DNA of 37,135 bases. Origin: Bigelowiella natans CCMP2755. Its lineage: Eukaryota > Cercozoa > Chlorarachniophyceae. Below, in pieces: positions 20,105-31,481 of this stretch (its first letter is position 1; the number at the start of each line of letters is the position of its first letter). The notes under the pieces were generated by a model. That model was given only the letters and a program-made list of their open reading frames with translations. It did not search any database and was not told the origin of the DNA. The stretch covers positions 1 through 37,135 of the forward strand of contig ADNK01001813.1 of assembly GCA_000320545.1 (NCBI GenBank), written 5' to 3'. A program made the translations under genes and the position numbers.

Positions 20105-22584
20105 TTAATTGACAGTACTAGCAAGTGAAACTTCTAATGAAACCTCAACTCCTTCATCGGGAGCGCTCTCTTGGAGGTGACTTCCGCTGAAGATAGATTT
20201 TAGCTGTCCTTTACTGACAGCATTACTGTTTGAGCAATTATCTTGAGTTGTAGCATAGTGTTTACACTTATTCATACTTTCTGAATCATTATGTTTAGAG
20301 TGTATCCCTCTCTGGCTTATGTCCAAAGAAGACTCCTCTGTTAATATTTCAGCCAGTTTAGCTTCTGATGTAGTAAAGTCTGGAACCTACAGAATGAGTT
20401 AATGTCCAGAATTCTTATTAGGTTCATTGTAAGAGATGTAAAAAATACTATCCAACAAGATCCATAAGACAAAAGTTTTAATTAACTTGTGTAGAACCTC
20501 TAAAAAAATTTTTGCTCTTGTTGACAATATTTCTCCAAACAGTTCACGAATTCCAGACGTTTTTATAAATGTGTCCTACAGAAAAAATAATGTTACACAT
20601 TTAAACATCAATACAACAAAACCACGGATCCATACTGTCCGACAATTGACTAAAAACCGTTTTAGATTTGAAAGAAAGAAATTCCGAAGCCATTGCATCT
20701 CTTTGGAAAACGTAGCGACCCAGCTGTTCCTACAATGTGTTCAAATTGGTAGTATGTAGTAAGTAAAAAACAGAGCAAATGACCTTAAACTGATCCTCAA
20801 ACTTTTGAAGACCATCATTACTTAGCATCAAATCCTAAATCAAAAGGGTTCGCTAAGCTTCAACTTAGTTGTGCTCTTGGACTTTACCTCAGAGATCTCA
20901 TAGGCTCTTCTCGCTTTCAATGTAGACATTTCAAGATTAAGAATTCGTTTTCTACTTTCTTCAATTCGCTCTAAATGAAATTATACATGTATAAGGAAAG
21001 GTAAAGAACACATCAAGACTTTCCTACCCAGTCTTCTGACTACTTGTTCCAGATAGCGGGTATGAAAAGATTGCTGTGCGACATTTGATGTCCTCTGCAA
21101 TTGTAGAACACAAATTATTGTTTGAGCAAGGTGGACCTCAAATGAACGTTTCAATTTTATAATTGTTGACTCAGGTGACTCAAATTACATGAATTCTATT
21201 GAACCTATGGACGGTTCGAAATGCCTTGCATAAATAAATATATAATTGATATCAAAGAGAGTAGCAAATGACTGCACAGAAGAAATTACTTTTTCAGAAA
21301 CTTTTGAATGAGAGCCTATGATTGCTAATTGCCTCACAAAATGTTCCCTGGCCCCCAACAGCATATTGGCATAGTGCGCTTTTTCTTTCTGTAGAACATG
21401 ATGTCATGAGAAGATACTAATGCGTTAATCCGTAGATTTTGGTGGTAGTATTACACTTCGTCTCAGTATTATCCTCCAGCCTGTCACAATTTCGTCGAAC
21501 TAAGCGGATGACTTACTTAGAGATGCCTTATACAAATATATTAATTGAAACCTGCTGAAGTATAATTGCAACTTCGACATCCCTTTTTGAGGACTTAAAT
21601 CGAATTTTAGATTTAGCTTATGATGATGTATACTTTAGCAAAACATACCTTCCTCAGATTTACCCTGGCTCTAGTTTTGTCTCTCACTAAACTCCAACCT
21701 GATATTTCGTTTAGTATATTGATGGTTTCCGTTCTCAAAATTATTAACCTTTCGAATGCTTCATCCAATCGCCCTCACACATAATTTCTTCTATGAACGA
21801 ATCTCGTCTGTCACATTCGGCAAATGTAAAACTTCATGACACAATTGCATCAGACTTTCATAAAAACCTTAGATAACCCAGGAACTCCCTTTGTGCATTT
21901 TTAAAAGGACTGCTCCATATCTCCACATCATTCCTGTATTCAAATATTTATGTCTTCGGAGAAAACGAGTTAATGAAAGCGATACCTCCATGAGACCTAT
22001 TATAATTAAAGTTCATTCATTACACTAAAATAAGTCAGGCTCAACACAAGCTGCCTCTCACCCTCCAAATTGAGTTAGTGTAACTTTTAATCCTAGGAGT
22101 AGAAGGTTTCGAATCCAGGGGGATATCTTTCATTAAAAATAAATAAAAAGGTTTTCTATGTACTTCGTCTATCATCAAAATGTGTTATACCTAATAGGTT
22201 CCTCGGTGCAACCCTATCTTTTTCCATGGTATCTTCTTCATTTGCAGTCGTCTTGCTGTCCACCATTTCATTGCCTCTAGGAGTACCTTGGCCCGCTGTG
22301 AAACGATGTAATGCATCATTTTCAAATCTTTCATCTGGAAGCTTCTTGTGATTGGGATGACTGCTACGATCATTATCTCCTTCAGCACCCTTTAATACAG
22401 CACTCATGCCTCTTCCGTTATCACAACGAGAATTGCTTTCCCCGGTCGGAGTGGAAGGGTGATTAAAGCTTACAAACCGAGAGGACCCAAAAACAAACAC
22501 TGCAGGAGAATGGAGTGTTGCAATACCTTGCACAAAAAATTGAAAAAGTAAGCCATTTTCTGGTTGCGACAATGTTAATTTCAT
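20105..22584 (-). CDS. Coiled-coil/helical protein of unknown function, 12 exons
   Basis: Exons in transcription order: 22584-22191, 22092-22062, 21933-21878, 21773-21649, 21593-21552, 21388-21290, 21094-21028, 20970-20888, 20834-20784, 20729-20658, 20575-20498, 20386-20105 (TAA). All introns are GT...AG, most are 53-130 bases, and phases close exactly to 459 residues. ATG 22584 is the only start that opens the first exon (MKLTLSQPENGLLFQF). Residues 1-130 are polar and low in recognisable motifs. From about 135 (VTLTQFGG, then WSSPFKNAQREF) to about 365 the chain is nearly all amphipathic helix, rich in Glu, Lys, Arg and Leu, suggesting a coiled coil or helical bundle. The C-terminal 90 residues are acidic and Ser-rich. 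No family could be named. It shares a 54-base divergent interval with VPS18, so co-expression is likely; a trafficking role would be guesswork. Confidence 0.82.
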
Positions 22585-22638
22585 ACCGCATCTATTTAAT
22601 GTCGTAGTAAATCAAATTGAAAATCATTATTGTGAACA
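22585..22638. promoter_or_regulatory. 54-base divergent start-to-start interval
   Basis: The start codons of the coiled-coil gene (-, 22584) and VPS18 (+, 22639) are 54 bases apart. The AT-rich interval must hold both 5' leaders, unless upstream non-coding exons exist. No clear TATA box is visible. A bidirectional promoter overlapping the two first exons is the likeliest reading. Confidence 0.7.
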
Positions 22639-25600
22639 ATGGAGGACATCGGATCTGCGTTTAGGTTAGAACGTCTCACCGAATGGCGTTTAGATATTAC
22701 GAAGGTACTTCGACCGATCCAATTAGTCTTCGTTGCGGCTAGTATTCTATAGCACTGCTATGTAGTACAATAATTAGAAATGAGCGAATTTCATCAGATG
22801 CGCTTAGAATTCATGATTACAAGACGTACTTGAATTCTAATTTATTCTAATCTTCATTAAACAGTATTTTACTCATTTAATAGGGCTTAATAGTATCTGC
22901 AGCTGCAGCAAACAATGTTCTTTTTGCTGGAACTGATCTAGGTTGGCTTCTTGCATTTGAAATTTTGCAGGAAAAGGTCTCAGTAACTTGTGCATGTCTC
23001 CCATATGGTTCTTGCTCATGTAGTTTTACATCAATGATTTTTTCGTTGTTCATTGTTCATTGTTCATTGTTCATTGTTCATTGTTCATTGTTCATTGTTC
23101 ATTGTTCAACTTAGTTTTGTCACATCGTTATACATCATCTTTTTTTCAACAAACCAGCAACTCTTCGCGATTCAATGTCCAAACAAAGAGGGCGTTCATA
23201 AAATTTTTGTAGATCCAAGTTCCGTTCATGCTCTAATCTGTACCATCAGTGGATCTTCATTCTATCTTCACGTATCTTCGCAAAAGTTCACAGTCTTAGC
23301 AGATGTATGTTGTTTAAAACTTAATGGATGCCTGATTCTTCTCATACAATGAGTATACTACAACATCAGCTTAAATTCATATGGATCGAATCTGTTGCAT
23401 GGAACAAAAAAACAGTCATAGATTGGTATTCAACAATTAATTCAAATGCCAAAAAATCTCGCTGCACTACGAGACCAATACTTATTGGTACAAGACAAGG
23501 AGAAATATTTGAAATTGTAATTGAAGATAGGAAAGTAAGGTAATTCAATCTAATATGAAAAGATGTTGCATCGAAACAGTCTGCTTGGGACAGGAAATGT
23601 GAATGTGTTTGGGAACTTTCTGGATTTGGTGAAAATACAGCAGAAGGAAAATCAAGATCAATTCAAGGTTAAAACCAACTACGATTATTTCAAATATCGA
23701 GTCTTTCTTACATAAAATTTATGCTAAAACAAAGGAATTGAAGTAGAGCCCCTGGCAACAGCAAAAAAATCGTACTTTATTGTCTGTTGTACTCCCTCCC
23801 GATTGTACCATTTCTATGGGGGGCCAAATATCAGCGATGTCTTTCAACAAGCGGAAGGATTCTTACAAAGACGGGGTTTCCATGAGCTCCCTTCATCAAT
23901 TCGCCATACGGAAATGCACCTTGCATACAAGGAGTATGTTTTGCTTTTCATTATTGGCTTTATTTTCTGATTACATATATCGTTGTAGATATCCTCAAGC
24001 ACAGCCTCATGCACTCTGCTGGCTTACTCAGCCTGGAGTTTTTTATGGTAGAATTCAGCTGCGCGATGAGTCCGGTCAGACTAGTATTCAGTCGGATGGA
24101 TTACTTGAATATCCGTCCAAAAACGTTGCTACTCAAGATGATTTCGTCATCATCGAGGATGTAGACAAGGATATTAAAACGCAAGTTCCAATTTCAATGG
24201 GATCCTCGAAGCTGCATTCCATATTGCTCTATCAGGATCGTCTCGTATGCATTCATAGTTTAAGTAAGCGTACAAGTTTTAGTTATAAGCTCAACGAGAA
24301 AGAGTTGAAATCAATAGGCCCCTTCTGTAAAATTGCTCATGACCGGTAAATATTGGATAATTGTACAATTTTAATGTACTTCTTAGGATAACGAAGTGCA
24401 TACATTAGATGTCAAGATACCTTCTGGGTTTTTAGCACCAAGGGGGCTTGTTTCGAAGTTTTGATTGAGGATGAAGAGACAGACTCATGGCTATTCCTTG
24501 CTAGAGCAAAAAGATTTGATGAGGCCCTTGAGAATGCAGGTAGGAGATATAGAATCTATTTCGAACAACTAAATTTCAGAGTATTTATAGGGGATTCGAT
24601 TAAAAGAAGAAAAGAAATTTTGGCCATGAAAGCGGAACAGCTTTTTGAAATCGGACAGTACGAGGATGCTGCACAACTATATGCTGAGGTTTCAAAAGGC
24701 TGAGGATGTGAAATTCTATAATATAAATTATATTTCATCATCAGGTACCAACGATTTTTGGATTCTCAGAGGTGGCCTCTAAGTTTTTGCAGATTGGTAA
24801 CAGAAAGGCAGCTACTAGGTTTACGATGTAACGAAGTATCTCTACATTTTAAATAATGGATGGAATTATTTGCAGATACGGGCTTGCTCGTTTGAAGACA
24901 ATGCCCCCAAAAAATTTGATACAATCTACAATAATTGCAACCTGGTTAGTACAGTTGTTTCTGGATGAACTTCAAGCTGAGCGCATGATAGGGTTTAGAG
25001 GCCGGTCTAGAGCAGTAATTGATAGCAATAAATTCCAAAAATCTTCAATATCACCATCTTCTCAAGGCACAAGAAATTTCAGTGGTAGAAAAACCAATCG
25101 CGAGAGCAGTTTGAAAAAAAAATTACTAGGGTTTTTGGAGGATTATGAAGACTGTATAGATGCAAACACGGTCTTTAGACTTATTTCCGAACGTGGAATG
25201 GATGACATTTTAGAGAGGTAAGCCTGACAAGTGGCCAACTTTTGCAAGCGTTGACATATTAATAATTCCAGTTACGCCATACTGAAGGAAGAAAGAGAAT
25301 GGCTCATTGACCACTTCTGTTCAAAGATGCTGTACATTTAATTTACTTAAACGAACTAAAATTCTGAGCATTATTTATATTCCAGTTACAAGAGAGCTTT
25401 GCTGATTCTAGCAAAATACGTATCCTCGTTTGAGAATGGGCCGAAGGTACAGGAAGCATTGCAAATATTTCTTAGTATTGATGATATCGAATCTATTTAT
25501 ATCGAACATTTTCAAACTAGACAAGGAGCACCTTCAATGCCCAACTTTTTTACAAATACGCCGATATCTTCTTACTGCATCTTCCAGATAAAATGGTGAA

Positions 25601-27433
25601 TTTTTGGGAAAACCTGGACTTCAAACTTTCGACTCAAATACCTTTATACCTTAGGTTGATATATTATTAAAACTGAAGCCAGACAGACTAAACCCAAAAG
25701 CCTTGATACCTCCCTTCATGGTTTACGTTGAAAGGCTCACCAAATTGCGTGATATGCCATTGTAGCGATTTCTTTTGGAAATTTTGTCACTAAATAATAC
25801 TCTTTTGCTGCTTCATATAGTGAGTATAAGCAAAGTCTAAGAAGAGGCACAGTATCAATACCATTTCAAGAGTCTAAATCATCTAGACGGCGGATGTCTA
25901 ACATGCCAGTGAGTCAGGCAAAGAATATTCTTTTAGAAAATCAGGCTATCCGATATTATAAAGTAAGATTTATTTCGATAACAGTAATAAAACTTTTAAT
26001 GGTTTAATTGCTGTCTTTACCTATGGTCTGGATGGATGTTAACCAGGCGCTTATTCAGAGGAATGTAGTTATGGATAAATCTGTGCATAACCTCTACGTG
26101 TATCTTTGTATTGTTGAACCTGGAAATTCTTATCTTAATGAATATCTTGCGCTATCGTCTGGAAAGCCAAAGTTCGAATATCTTAGCGCAATTTCACACT
26201 GTCGAGCAAGGGGAAAGGTAAAGATATCTTTAACCATAACCGGTTCTAATGATATTGATCTTGGTTTGTGTAGAAAGAAGCCCTGATTCAGATACATATG
26301 GCATTTGGCGAAGTTGTGCTGGCTGCTGAGGCAGCTATAAAGGCGGACATTGAGCAGGCAAACAAACTTTTGCAACGACTGAAGCCTCCAGCATTTTCCA
26401 TCGACTCTGAAACTCTAAAAAGACTTCATACTCAATTTTTCAAAGCTACATTAGAGCGATATCCCGGAAGAGCTGGGATTACTCGAGTAATACTGTCGAG
26501 AATTTAATTATTCTATGCATTCGAATCTCGCTTCGAAACTAAAATACATACTTAAATGATTTTCAGATATTATCCTTTGTTGAGAGACATCCCATACTTT
26601 CGATGCAAGATGTTGTAAGTGAATCATGATCTTGGATTATCTCTTTGTTCTGAGTTTTATTTCACAGTTGTCGATGATTTCCGACCGAGTTGAGTCTCTT
26701 TCGATGTCACAACTAAACAAAATAGAACTATCCACCAAAAAAGTAAAAGATGAAATGAAATCATTAGTCAAGTTGATAGAATCCCCAATGGACGAACGAT
26801 CGGTATACATTAGCTTTTGTGAAATCAAAGCTTCAAATTAATGTTAACGTGTTTCCCAGAAGTTGGTTCTCTCCCCCGAAGAGATTCAGATCTGCGCCTT
26901 GTCCGGTTCCAAAATACAATCTCCGCTTGACCGACTTGTCTTTCCCTGTGGTCATGTTTTATCTCTCGCTGAGGTTGTAACCCATCTGATGGACCATGTC
27001 TTTAAGCATCCAGAAGTTTTGGTAAGACAAATATAAAATCCAATTGTTTGTGCTGAAGAAAATTTATTAGTATCAAGGAGCATACGAGCAAGAGCTGCTT
27101 CGGAATGAGCGACTGAAAGCAAATATTGACAGACATCTGGTTGCTATTTAGTTACCCCTGTATACTGTTCAACATCTAAACCTGTGGTTTTGTAGCAAGC
27201 ATTCAGTATGGGAAAGCCCACAAAAAGGGACTTGAATATGATAAGTTGGGCCCAGTGGGAAATACTGGCAAAATCCGAATGTGTGCTGTGTGGAGCAGTG
27301 ATGGTTTCTTCAGCTCAAGTAAATTAAAATAAAACTTTCATCGGAACAGCTTGGATTTGCCATCTCAATTTGATTTATTTAGGACCCATTGTTCTCTGAG
27401 GAGGAGCTTGCCACTGGGGAATTCAAACTATAA
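22639..27433 (+). CDS. VPS18: Vacuolar protein sorting protein 18 (HOPS/CORVET core subunit)
   Basis: Exons: 22639-22704, 22884-22976, 23158-23304, 23370-23534, 23580-23667, 23735-23933, 23989-24345, 24397-24539, 24591-24688, 24745-24818, 24876-25217, 25272-25331, 25386-25446, 25521-25595, 25655-25761, 25821-25962, 26047-26217, 26274-26486, 26567-26614, 26668-26802, 26860-27021, 27071-27139, 27196-27318, 27383-27433. All are GT...AG and phase-consistent, giving 1062 residues (animal and yeast homologues are about 920-1000). VPS18 is a shared core of the HOPS and CORVET tethers at endosome and vacuole/lysosome membranes. Seen: the N-terminal propeller (KEGVHKIFVDPSS, WIESVAWN, PILIGTRQGEIFE, TPSRLYHFYGG, ELPSS, WLTQPGVFYG, LLYQDRLV), then an alpha-solenoid (KRALLILAKY, LFYKYADIF, LNPKALIPPFM). 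The C-terminus has a RING-like end (Cys940, FPCGH 956-960, CVLC 1034-1037) in which several zinc ligands are missing. Introns are mostly 45-85 bases. Confidence 0.94.
23049..23108. repeat. Minisatellite: eight copies of TTCATTG
   Basis: Eight perfect 7-base units plus a partial ninth, inside VPS18 intron 2 (22977-23157). This is one of the two largest introns of a gene that otherwise has very short introns; most of the excess length is this array and its flanks. Confidence 0.96.
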
Positions 27434-28578
27434 TCATCATAAATCAATAATGTTCGCGAAAACTTGAAAACGGTGAAATTAGATAGATATAGACGGGATT
27501 ACTTAATGCTTATGCCATGCTAGCATGAGTAAGAATCAAGCACCTCTAGATTTAAACTTTCCCTTAATACATGAACATTACTAGATTAGATCATTCACAA
27601 TGTCGCAGTCACTACATCGAATGTTGAACCAATATTTGGACTTCGCATTGTTGTTGCTGCAGTCGTTACATCATGCTAGCATGCTAGCAGGATGAATCTC
27701 ATCAGTAAATCATTATTTTGTGTGCTGCTTCCTAGCTGCGGCTTCGATCCGCAAATTGGACAAAACCCATTGCGGCTGCGGTTGACTAGAATTGTGAGAT
27801 TTGCTGTGACTCTCTAGCTTTGCATGCTAACATGCCAGCATGCTAGCATGTCTAGATGTCTAGATGTCGACTCCAGTAGCTGTCGGCTCCCATTCTAGCA
27901 TTCGCCAAACCTGACTAGCTAGAGGTGTGTTCAAATCTGAAAAGCGTGCCATTCATCGAACGCAATATAATTCGTTTGCGTCAAGCTGAGAGGAAGTGCG
28001 CGCCAAGCTGCAAGGCGGTCCAGCGGTGTGGATCTTTCAATTTCCTTCAGAAATGCCCCTTAAGCGCGCACATGTCATCGTCCTCCCACACAACTAGCTA
28101 GACTGCTAGACTGGCTAGCTCTAGAGCTGGCTAGCTGGACAGCTAGACAGGCCCAGAGCCAGCTAGCCAGCTCACAACGTTGATCAAAGCTTCAACATGC
28201 AGGTGCACATCATTGCAGGCTAGCAGGCTAGCAGGCTGTAGTCCTGGATAGTTGTGAGTGTTGCTTTTTACCTTTTGCCTAACCACACGTGAGATTGCAC
28301 TGGTAAGATGCACAGAGGTCAAGACTAACTAGTTGATGGAGATGGCATCTGATGGCAAATGCACATTCACCGCTCCCGGGCATGAAACCTGTCCCAGCAC
28401 GTGTTTCGGTAAGTGGGAAAGAGAAGAAAGAAAGAGCTTTTTAGAACTGCGACATCCAAAAAATGAAAATCATATTAGTTCATAAAAATCCCATGGTTTT
28501 CTCCAATGCGACATCAGTTATTGGGCTGGAATCTTATCTCTTGCAAAAGAGCATTTCCCGAGATTTCCCTCAACTCGA
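27434..28578. other. Intergenic region with palindrome block C, plus presumed PPR promoter
   Basis: About 1.15 kb downstream of VPS18 (+) and upstream of the PPR gene (+). No exon supported. Between about 27510 and 28260 it holds dense CTAG/CATG words: CATGCTAGCATG-type palindromes near 27516, 27672 and 27836, AGCTCTAGAGCT near 28118, and three tandem copies of GCAGGCTA near 28217-28240. The VPS18-proximal and central parts resemble blocks A, B and D; the final 300 bases do not and probably carry the PPR promoter. Confidence 0.7.
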
Positions 28579-29341
28579 ATGGCCCCCGAAGGGGGGCTGG
28601 GGCGTCGCCGATTGGGTGCGCATAGCCTCACGCTTCTTCTTTGTATCATCCAAGGTCTCACGGGTCAACAATCAATCGAAAGGTAGGCTTCTTCATAAGA
28701 AGAAATCGTATTAGGAACCTCTCTCGAGTGCGACTCATAATCCTTATCTTCCTGGGATCCACCCTTATGTTTAGACCAACACACCAAAGAGGCGCTGGGC
28801 ACTATAAAGGACGTGGGCGGGGCTTCCATCACAGGTCTTATGGAATGATCTTGCTCCGATTCTGAGCCTTATGTTGTTCTTGTGTTTAGACCAACACGTC
28901 CATATAGAAGGGGCGCCGGACATCACAGAGGACGTAGACAAGCCTTTCATTACAGGTCTTATGAGATGAGGTTGTTAGAAGCAGCACGTAGAGCATCGAA
29001 GGAAGCTGCTTTCACCGGGGCCCTCACAGCACGCTTTGAATTCGAGGTGGTGTCCAACACGGATAAAACATAAGTGTGTAAACACAGCTTGCGCCCTCAT
29101 TCTTTCTCCCCCCTTGCTTTCGAACACGAGAAGGAGGACGAAGATCGGATGATTCGAAGAGCTGCGAGAAGGATTCTGATAGGAGTTAGAAGGCCATTAA
29201 AGTACTCAGCTCTGAAAAGAAAGATTGAGTTCGTCGACAACGACTATCTTCTCGCGGAAATAGACGAGGACTTCCCCAGCAAAAGTAGAATAAACAATTT
29301 AGTATCTCGTTATGATTAAAATAATAGTTTTCTGACATTGT

Positions 29342-29409
<68 letters not shown>

Positions 29410-30737
29410 GGTTTTGACGGCAGTTATTGATAAAATCGCACATCTCTGAACCAAAACGGCGATAATTTACAACCTAGCACAGCAATTACATAGCATTCTT
29501 GCTTCTTCGCATCAGGAAATTATCAAGATGAAGAAGACGCTTACGGGGGTTTTAAGGACCTTGAGCCTGGCGCACCTATTGCTGACGAGGCATACATGAA
29601 CCTGCGGCCATTGCTTGAGCGTTGGGCGAGATTCCTCTGCAAGATTTCCGTGAGGCAGCTTCGTATTCTAGACCCTGCTCCTCCCGTTGAGATCCCCGCC
29701 CACTTGTTGGAGCACCACGTTCGAGGCAGGCACGAACTAGACGGCTTCAAGGCTCGGAGAGTGATATCGTGTGGAACAACCAACTCTCCTCTTCCCCTGT
29801 CAGGAGCACCGTCTTCGGCAGCATCGAAGTCATCTAACGAGACGGGAAGAAACCAGGGGGGGGATTCTGGACGAAGCTACATTCAACATCGCCCGCTACT
29901 GAGATCCAGTTGCGACATAATAGTAACTAGCATGCCGCCGGGGGGCGAATCAGCGCGCTCAGTAGTGTCAGCGTGTATGAACTCTGGGAATGCATGGGCC
30001 ATACACGTGCCGCTGCATATGCTACAATCTCCCTGGCTGGCGAGAGTTCTAAGGACTGCAGGTTCTTCCGCAGCTCCAAGAGCACTGTCGCAGCGGAATC
30101 GCGGTGGTGCTGCTGCTGCTGCCGATTCAGGGACGACACGGCCTCTTCTCTACACAATTACCTCGTCCAGTCACACTGCTATGGCCATCAAAAGCAGTCG
30201 GAGCTATGGCGGCACGGATCTCTGGGAGAGAATCGAGCCCCGTGTGTGGATGTGTTGGTTTCCACACAGGGCTACCAAGCGCTTCTCTCGCGAAATGCTA
30301 CTCAAAATACAGCTTGAGCAGCATCGAGGGCAAGGACAGGAGCATGCAGATGATGCTGGCGATGGTACTCTTCCGAAGCAGCAGGGCGAGCTTGGAATGC
30401 AGCAAAGACGAGCAAGCGGCGGGGAAATCGTGATCGCTCGATCGTACTCAGACCTGCCGAAGGTTATTCAGCACGTGGGAAGGGCGATTGGATTGGCAAA
30501 GGCGAATGAAGCTAGGGAGGCGATGAAGGCTCTCGATGCGGCCTTTCTTGCTTGGAACAGCAGCAGCAGTAGTAGCAGTATCACCAATAACGCCTTTGTT
30601 GCCTCGAGTCTCTCCGCGGCCCATGTCAGTTCGGACACCTCGTTGATTCATGCAATTAATGTGCCTCTTCGTCAGATAATAATGACTTTCTATCTGTGCT
30701 GCAAATATATACTCAATTGCTCTCTCTCTCTTTCTTG

Positions 30738-30771
<34 letters not shown>

Positions 30772-31442
30772 TATTTTATCTCCTACGTATATTTTGACAA
30801 CATTCGATCGAGCGGGGAGGGAGAGACAGCTTGTTAATCTGATAGATATCTGATTTCCCCTTCAACTTTCCTCTTCCCCACCCCCCGCCCCCCTCCCCAT
30901 TTTCAGACCGCGGTAGCGGCAAGTTTTGTTCGCAGTGGGAAGATCAAGGACGCAGCTCGGCTGGCTTCTGTCGCTCTCTCACGCAATCTTCCCCCAATAC
31001 CAGAGCTTTTCCTGACTATCACCTGGGCCTTTGCGAGTCGAGGTGACGTCGCTAGCACAAAGAAGGGGATTCAAGACCTCAGAGATCATCAACTAGGAAC
31101 CGCTGATGGCCGAGGAGGCGGGGACCACGTGCATGCGGCTGCTGCCATTCTAACCGCCCATTCCATTGCGCGCGAAAGAAGAAGGAGAAACAGCACTTCG
31201 CCCCCCGTTGAGGACGACGGCGATGCCATACCCCTTCGACTCCCTGACGGCGCCCTTCAAATCCCAGAAATGAAGGCTATGTTCGGTGAGGAGCTGGACA
31301 GCACAACCTCTGCCCCCGAGTGGCAGCAAAGGGTCTTCACGCTGTGCCTCGATAATTGCGCGGCGGCCAGGGCTCTCGCAGCTGCAGAGCAATGGTGCGA
31401 AGCCCAACTCGCTGTTGCGGATTGATGGCGATGGCGTGTGTT

Positions 31443-31481
<39 letters not shown>

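Noticed and set aside
25447-25599. Continuous VPS18 ORF through 25447-25520 (KVQEALQIFLSID...)
   Set aside because: Read through, it loses the conserved LFYKYADIF helix. Splicing 25446 to 25521 restores the VPS18 frame on both sides.
28463-28714. Upstream ORF MKIILVHKNP... as the PPR start
   Set aside because: Its frame does not match the following exons; the ATG at 28579 in another frame gives a signal peptide and the right phase.
28956-28978. A 23-base intron after exon copy 2 of the PPR gene
   Set aside because: Splicing there would force the frame QHVHIEGAP, in which copy-to-copy differences fall at first and second codon positions. The read-through frame shows silent third-base changes instead.
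30661-30837. Extension of the PPR exon through the CA repeat to a stop at 30837
   Set aside because: The in-phase donor after AAT (30660) joins to ACC at 30907, giving HAINTAVAASFVRSG, a proper PPR helix. The extension is low complexity.
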